Shown here one piece after another: positions 60,606 to 64,000 of a DNA stretch of 64,000 nucleotides. Within the stretch, counting starts at the first letter, position 1; each line of letters starts with the position of its first letter. The position numbers were made by a program, and so were the translations under genes. This stretch comes from Carnobacterium_A antarcticum (lineage in GTDB: Bacteria; Bacillota; Bacilli; Lactobacillales; Carnobacteriaceae), in NCBI RefSeq assembly GCF_042658365.1, contig NZ_JBHSQC010000006.1. The stretch is one strand, 5' to 3'. Under the pieces are notes generated by a model. The model saw only the letters and a program-made list of their open reading frames with translations. It searched no databases and was not told where the DNA came from.

Positions 60606-61736
60606 TTACTCTTCCTTTCCAATCTGATGTAAGAGTTGTTCAACGATTTCTTTTCGATCAGCATCCAATTCTTTTTGTTTATACTGTTGATAGAAATCAC
60701 CAAATAGATCTTGCAAAGGTGTTTCTTGCAAACTGGCTTGATTATGCGTTAAATGAGTTTCATTTTGTTCTTTTCTGGCTGCATACTCCAAGCCCATTGC
60801 ATTTGGAAAGCGTCTGCGCAACTGATTCATCGCATCCATCACGAAATCCTCGTCTTCCAATTCAAAAAATACATAATCTTCAGATTTTTGTGTCATCAAA
60901 TCGTGAAACAACCCTTTAACAATACGCATATCGTGTTTCGTCTCTAAATAAATCGGTTCGATTTCTACTTTGCCTTTTTCAAGCGTCACCAAAGAGACTT
61001 GTTTCTTTTGGATCGCTTCTGATTTAGAATACTTTAAGATTGAACCGCTGTAACGAATCCTTTCGTGTTTAACCTTTTGCGGCTTATGTAAATGCCCTAA
61101 AGCTACATAATCAAAGTCCTCAAACAGTTCAACGTTGACGTATTCTGCCGTTCCAATGCTCAATGGTCGCTCTGAATCCGTCGTTTCAGAAGTATCATTA
61201 TTGAAATTGATGACATACCCATGAGCTATCAATACATTAGTTTCATTGGGATCCATTGTTTCTTTGATTTTCTCAATTTGGATGCGAGTCGCATCTTCGA
61301 TATTTTTGATCGTATCGTCTTTTAACAGTTCGCGGATGTAAACATGATCTGCAAATGGAAGCAAATAGAAATTTGTATCCTGAATCGTAACCTTCCGAGT
61401 AGTCTCTTTAACGGTTCCTTCTATATAAAGCTGACTGGACTCCAACAAGCTAGCTCCATATTCAACTCGTTCATTGCTGTCATGATTGCCTGCAATGACG
61501 AATACCGGAATTTTTACTTCATGGATCAATCTCGTCAACACCGAATTCACCAAGGCCACTGCTTCTTTTGGCGGAAAAGCACGGTCGTATAAATCGCCTG
61601 CCATAATTAAAGCATCAACTTTTAAAACCTTTAACTGTTCAATTAATTGGTTCAGAAAAAATTCTTGGTCGTCTAACATGGAAACTTCATTAACGATTTT
61701 TCCAATATGCCAGTCAGCTGTATGTAATATGCGCAA
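60606..61736 (-). CDS. sbcD: Exonuclease SbcD (Mre11-like)
   Basis: This 376-residue Mre11-like nuclease subunit starts at TTG (AAAGGAGCGGTTATT upstream). Metal motifs are HTADWHIGKI, LIMAGDLYDRAFPP, VIAGNHDSNERV, IAHGYVINF and VALGHLHKPQKV. It lies upstream of sbcC with a single-base gap and together they form the SbcCD complex. Length is typical. Confidence 0.96.
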   Translation of the reverse strand: MRILHTADWHIGKIVNEVSMLDDQEFFLNQLIEQLKVLKVDALIMAGDLYDRAFPPKEAVALVNSVLTRLIHEVKIPVFVIAGNHDSNERVEYGASLLESSQLYIEGTVKETTRKVTIQDTNFYLLPFADHVYIRELLKDDTIKNIEDATRIQIEKIKETMDPNETNVLIAHGYVINFNNDTSETTDSERPLSIGTAEYVNVELFEDFDYVALGHLHKPQKVKHERIRYSGSILKYSKSEAIQKKQVSLVTLEKGKVEIEPIYLETKHDMRIVKGLFHDLMTQKSEDYVFFELEDEDFVMDAMNQLRRRFPNAMGLEYAARKEQNETHLTHNQASLQETPLQDLFGDFYQQYKQKELDADRKEIVEQLLHQIGKEE

Positions 61737-61959
61737 AATAACCGCTCCTTTATCTCATATCCTTAGTTTAACTAAACTTGTCTATCTTTACTTGAATGAT
61801 TCTTCCAACCTTTCTAGTTTACCATGCTTGATTTGAATACAAAAGTTTCGTTTTTGATGAACTAAACTCTTATCTCTTTCTCCTATTCTTACTATCTGTT
61901 ATTAAAAAAATATTCATTAAATTGGCTAATACAATGATTTTAATCTATTTTTCAATAAA

Positions 61960-62006
61960 AGGAAAAGTTCATTTGAGTTTAGTTAACCCCAAATGAACTC
62001 TCTTTT
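61960..62006 (-). terminator. Terminator after the DUF4153 gene
   Basis: AGTTCATTTG pairs with CAAATGAACT around a loop of about 14 bases. T's follow on the minus strand (TTTTCCTTTT). Confidence 0.75.
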
Positions 62007-62017
62007 TTAATATCCTT

Positions 62018-63814
62018 TTACTTGATTTCAACGAAAAGATAAAAGCTTCCGCCATATTGGTCTTCATAAGCATCCATAGATTCAACAAGTATCTTTACTT
62101 TAGCTCGCTTATTTTCCTTCACAATAGTCGCTTCATCCATCGTCAATGTTCCTTTTTGAACATTTTCGTCTGTCAATATTTCATCAAAAATCTCTTTCAT
62201 ATCTATTTGAATAAGTTCTTTGTCTTCCTCGTCCGTTAAACTAAGACTATAGTAGCCATCGTCTTTAAGCTGTTGCATTAGTGTATATGCTGACCCGTCT
62301 TTCTCAAACGAGATGACGCCTTCTTCTGATGAACCAGCTTGAGAACCATACAGTTTCAAACGAATCAATTGATCATAGCCTTCGACAGATAAGTTTAAGC
62401 CATTATCCCAATCTAGGCTAACATATTGGCCGCTCTGAAAGCTATTTTGGTTTTCATACTCTTTTGCAAAACCAAAAGTCGTTTCAAATTGTTGATAAGT
62501 TGCAGCGTCACTAGGCAACCACTCAACGTCTTTCACATAATCCATTCTTTCCAGATAATCGAATGTTTCTGTAACGCGCACTTTATCTTTTTCAGAAATA
62601 GAAGGATTAGGGATAACTTCATTGTTTTCAAGCATTTTATTTTTTACAAGCACATCTTCTAACAAATGCGTTTGGTTCACACGGCTTACCGTAAAAGCAT
62701 CAATCGGCGGAATAATCGAGATGAAACAAAAAACAATCAATACGGCAGCTACTAGGCCATTTTTTCTGACAGGCAAGAAACTAAAAACTAGTCCTGCAAT
62801 CGTAGCAAATACCCCAAAAAGAATTACATAGTAACGTCCTTGTGTGATACCCATTTCACGAATTTTCAAGATAGAAGCAATTGTTTGAAACAAAACAATC
62901 GGGATCAATACTTTCGGAAATATTTTTCTAAATACGACTGCAAATTTATTTTCAATGGTACTTGCCAAGATATAAACGAGAATCACAGTGACCGCATAAG
63001 AGACCAATAGCGGCTCTAATAAATTATCCGTCCAAAAACTGCTGCCTATGTTTAAAACGATATAGGCTAACAGAATAGCTGTATAAATCACCGTTAAAGG
63101 AATAACTACATATGAAAGTAAAATTTCCAAGTTTCTAGGACAGCTTACCGCTTGCCGAACTTGTTCTTTTTTTGCTAGTGTATCTTCTTTGGCAATGTCG
63201 TTCTTTTCCATATCTACGTAAGGAGGTGTGAAAGATAAAAAGTATAAGGGCGCAAACAAAGAAAAAACAACATTTAACAAATGAAGCGTCGCTTTATAAT
63301 CTACTGAAAAGAGCAGCCGATCAATAGCAAATAAAATCGAACTGACACCAATAGCTATAATGACTGTAAAGAGAATCGTAATAAAAAAAGCTTTGAATGC
63401 AGACATGAAACTTTCATTAAAAGACAGTTTTTTCTTAATCGTCGGAACCCAGATAAAAGCAAATATCAAAGCAAAAGCTGCCACACCTGTTTTTATACTT
63501 ATTTCTAAACTATACTCTGCTGTTGTTCGAATAATAAAATAATAGCCAATGGATAACAGGATAGCCCCGCCCATCAATAAAAAACGATCGCTTTGCTTTT
63601 TAGAAAACCTTTCATAGACATGTTGAGCAACCCCGCTAAGAAGCGCTCCAATTAAAAATGTAAAAAGGTATCTCGTATAATTTTCCTGTTCTTGCTGAAT
63701 TGAGATGGCATTTACTCCTAAAACAGCTGCAAGAAACAAAACCGTTAAAGGATAACGACTGCCGGCATGAAGCAATCCTTGAAATGTCTGCTGCAAGTTT
63801 TTTATTAATTTCAT
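62018..63814 (-). CDS. DUF4153-type polytopic membrane protein
   Basis: In this 598-residue protein the first two thirds hold about 12 hydrophobic segments (SRYPLTVLFLAAVLGVNAIS, YLFTFLIGALLSGVAQHVYERF, AFFITILFTVIIAIGVSSILFAIDRLLF and others) and the C-terminal third (about 410-598) is predicted soluble and extracytoplasmic. The pattern ILLSYVVIPLTVIYTAILLAYIVLNI and ENKFAVVFRKIFPKVLIPIVLFQTIASILKIREMGIT is that of DUF4153 family members. Function unknown. The ATG at 63814 (GGGGTGATTAAA upstream) is preferred to GTG at 63823. Confidence 0.8.
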   Translation of the reverse strand: MKLIKNLQQTFQGLLHAGSRYPLTVLFLAAVLGVNAISIQQEQENYTRYLFTFLIGALLSGVAQHVYERFSKKQSDRFLLMGGAILLSIGYYFIIRTTAEYSLEISIKTGVAAFALIFAFIWVPTIKKKLSFNESFMSAFKAFFITILFTVIIAIGVSSILFAIDRLLFSVDYKATLHLLNVVFSLFAPLYFLSFTPPYVDMEKNDIAKEDTLAKKEQVRQAVSCPRNLEILLSYVVIPLTVIYTAILLAYIVLNIGSSFWTDNLLEPLLVSYAVTVILVYILASTIENKFAVVFRKIFPKVLIPIVLFQTIASILKIREMGITQGRYYVILFGVFATIAGLVFSFLPVRKNGLVAAVLIVFCFISIIPPIDAFTVSRVNQTHLLEDVLVKNKMLENNEVIPNPSISEKDKVRVTETFDYLERMDYVKDVEWLPSDAATYQQFETTFGFAKEYENQNSFQSGQYVSLDWDNGLNLSVEGYDQLIRLKLYGSQAGSSEEGVISFEKDGSAYTLMQQLKDDGYYSLSLTDEEDKELIQIDMKEIFDEILTDENVQKGTLTMDEATIVKENKRAKVKILVESMDAYEDQYGGSFYLFVEIK

Positions 63815-63910
63815 TTTAATCACCCCTTCTTCTAGATTATAGTCTACCGCTTTCTAAAAGTATATTAGTTCGATTTTCAATCTCTCGGTTTTTCTAGCAC
63901 AAAAAACCAT

Positions 63911-63944
63911 GAAAAAAAGGCACCATCCGAAGATGGTACCTTTT
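63911..63944 (-). terminator. rRNA operon terminator
   Basis: On the minus strand AAAAGGTACCATC pairs with GATGGTGCCTTTT around a TTCG tetraloop and is followed by more T's, just beyond the 5S 3' end. Confidence 0.85.
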
Positions 63945-63950
63945 AGATTG

Positions 63951-64000
63951 CGCGGCAGCGTCCTACTCTCACAAAGGGAAACCCTTCACTACCATCGGCG
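63951..64000 (-). rRNA. rrf: 5S rRNA, 3' part only
   Basis: The minus strand reads CGCCGATGGTAGTGAAGGG then TTTCCCTTTGTGAGAGTAGG and ACGCTGCCGCG, the conserved 3' half of bacterial 5S rRNA. The gene continues beyond the window, so 23S and 16S should lie to the right. Confidence 0.93.

Noticed and set aside
60605..60703. N-terminal extension of SbcC upstream of 60604
   Set aside because: It overlaps the end of sbcD out of frame. The start at 60604 is one base after the sbcD stop and gives the canonical MRPLKL beginning.

Overview
The window looks like a stretch of a low-GC Gram-positive (Lactobacillales) chromosome, most likely a Carnobacterium or close relative. This is inferred from gene content: comG operon, ccpA/pepQ divergent pair, rph-rdgB fusion, M-box mgtA, phenylalanyl T-box, zapA-cvpA-mutS2-trxA, an Rgg-type regulator and AT-rich intergenic DNA with strong GGAGG ribosome-binding sites. 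A run of 10 N (46043-46052) shows it comes from a draft assembly. No phage, insertion sequence or CRISPR array is seen. Most genes are core housekeeping genes on the minus strand, and most operons end in clear intrinsic terminators.

Layout. 1-327: N-terminal part of an M24 Xaa-Pro peptidase running off the left edge. 531-4496: complete competence pseudopilus operon comGA-GG. 4.7-6.1 kb: yebC and a VanZ-like membrane protein. 6.2-9.4 kb: MgtA Mg2+ P-type ATPase behind an M-box riboswitch, with a possible 34-residue ORF between riboswitch and mgtA. 9.6-16 kb: oligoendopeptidase, lipid kinase, a coiled-coil NlpC/P60 wall hydrolase, Tag, TrhO. 16-19.2 kb: tryptophan-type ABC transporter behind a long leader with a terminator and a competing antiterminator. 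19.4-22.5 kb: class A PBP with a 15-residue repeat tail. 22.5-24.9 kb: ccpA/pepQ. 24.9-27.5 kb: YtxH/DUF948 envelope-stress pair and an MscS channel. 27.7-30 kb: glycolipid synthase plus LtaA-like flippase for lipoteichoic acid anchors. 30-33.4 kb: CbpB, phosphodiesterase, RNase PH-RdgB fusion, MurI. 33.6-39 kb: YslB, ABC exporter, BI-1, PH-domain protein and an alpha/beta hydrolase.

39.3-40.95 kb is the most interesting part. An Rgg-family regulator is divergent from a 26-codon ORF (not previously obvious because of its size) encoding a hydrophobic peptide ending in WFVGGGG, with an inverted repeat between them. An unrecognised 86-residue protein gene lies downstream of the peptide gene and ends in a strong terminator. 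This has the architecture of an Rgg/short-hydrophobic-peptide cell-cell signalling system.

41-51.6 kb: trxA, mutS2, cvpA, zapA, rnhC, an amino-acid exchanger, and pheST behind a T-box. 51.6-57.3 kb: HxlR regulator and ring-cleaving dioxygenase (electrophile or quinone defence), MTA/SAH nucleosidase, HD protein, SpoU methyltransferase, and an M23 peptidase whose coiled-coil half is paralogous to that of the NlpC/P60 protein. 57.5-61.7 kb: sbcDC. 62-63.8 kb: DUF4153 membrane protein. The right edge enters the 3' end of a minus-strand 5S rRNA, so an rRNA operon lies just outside.
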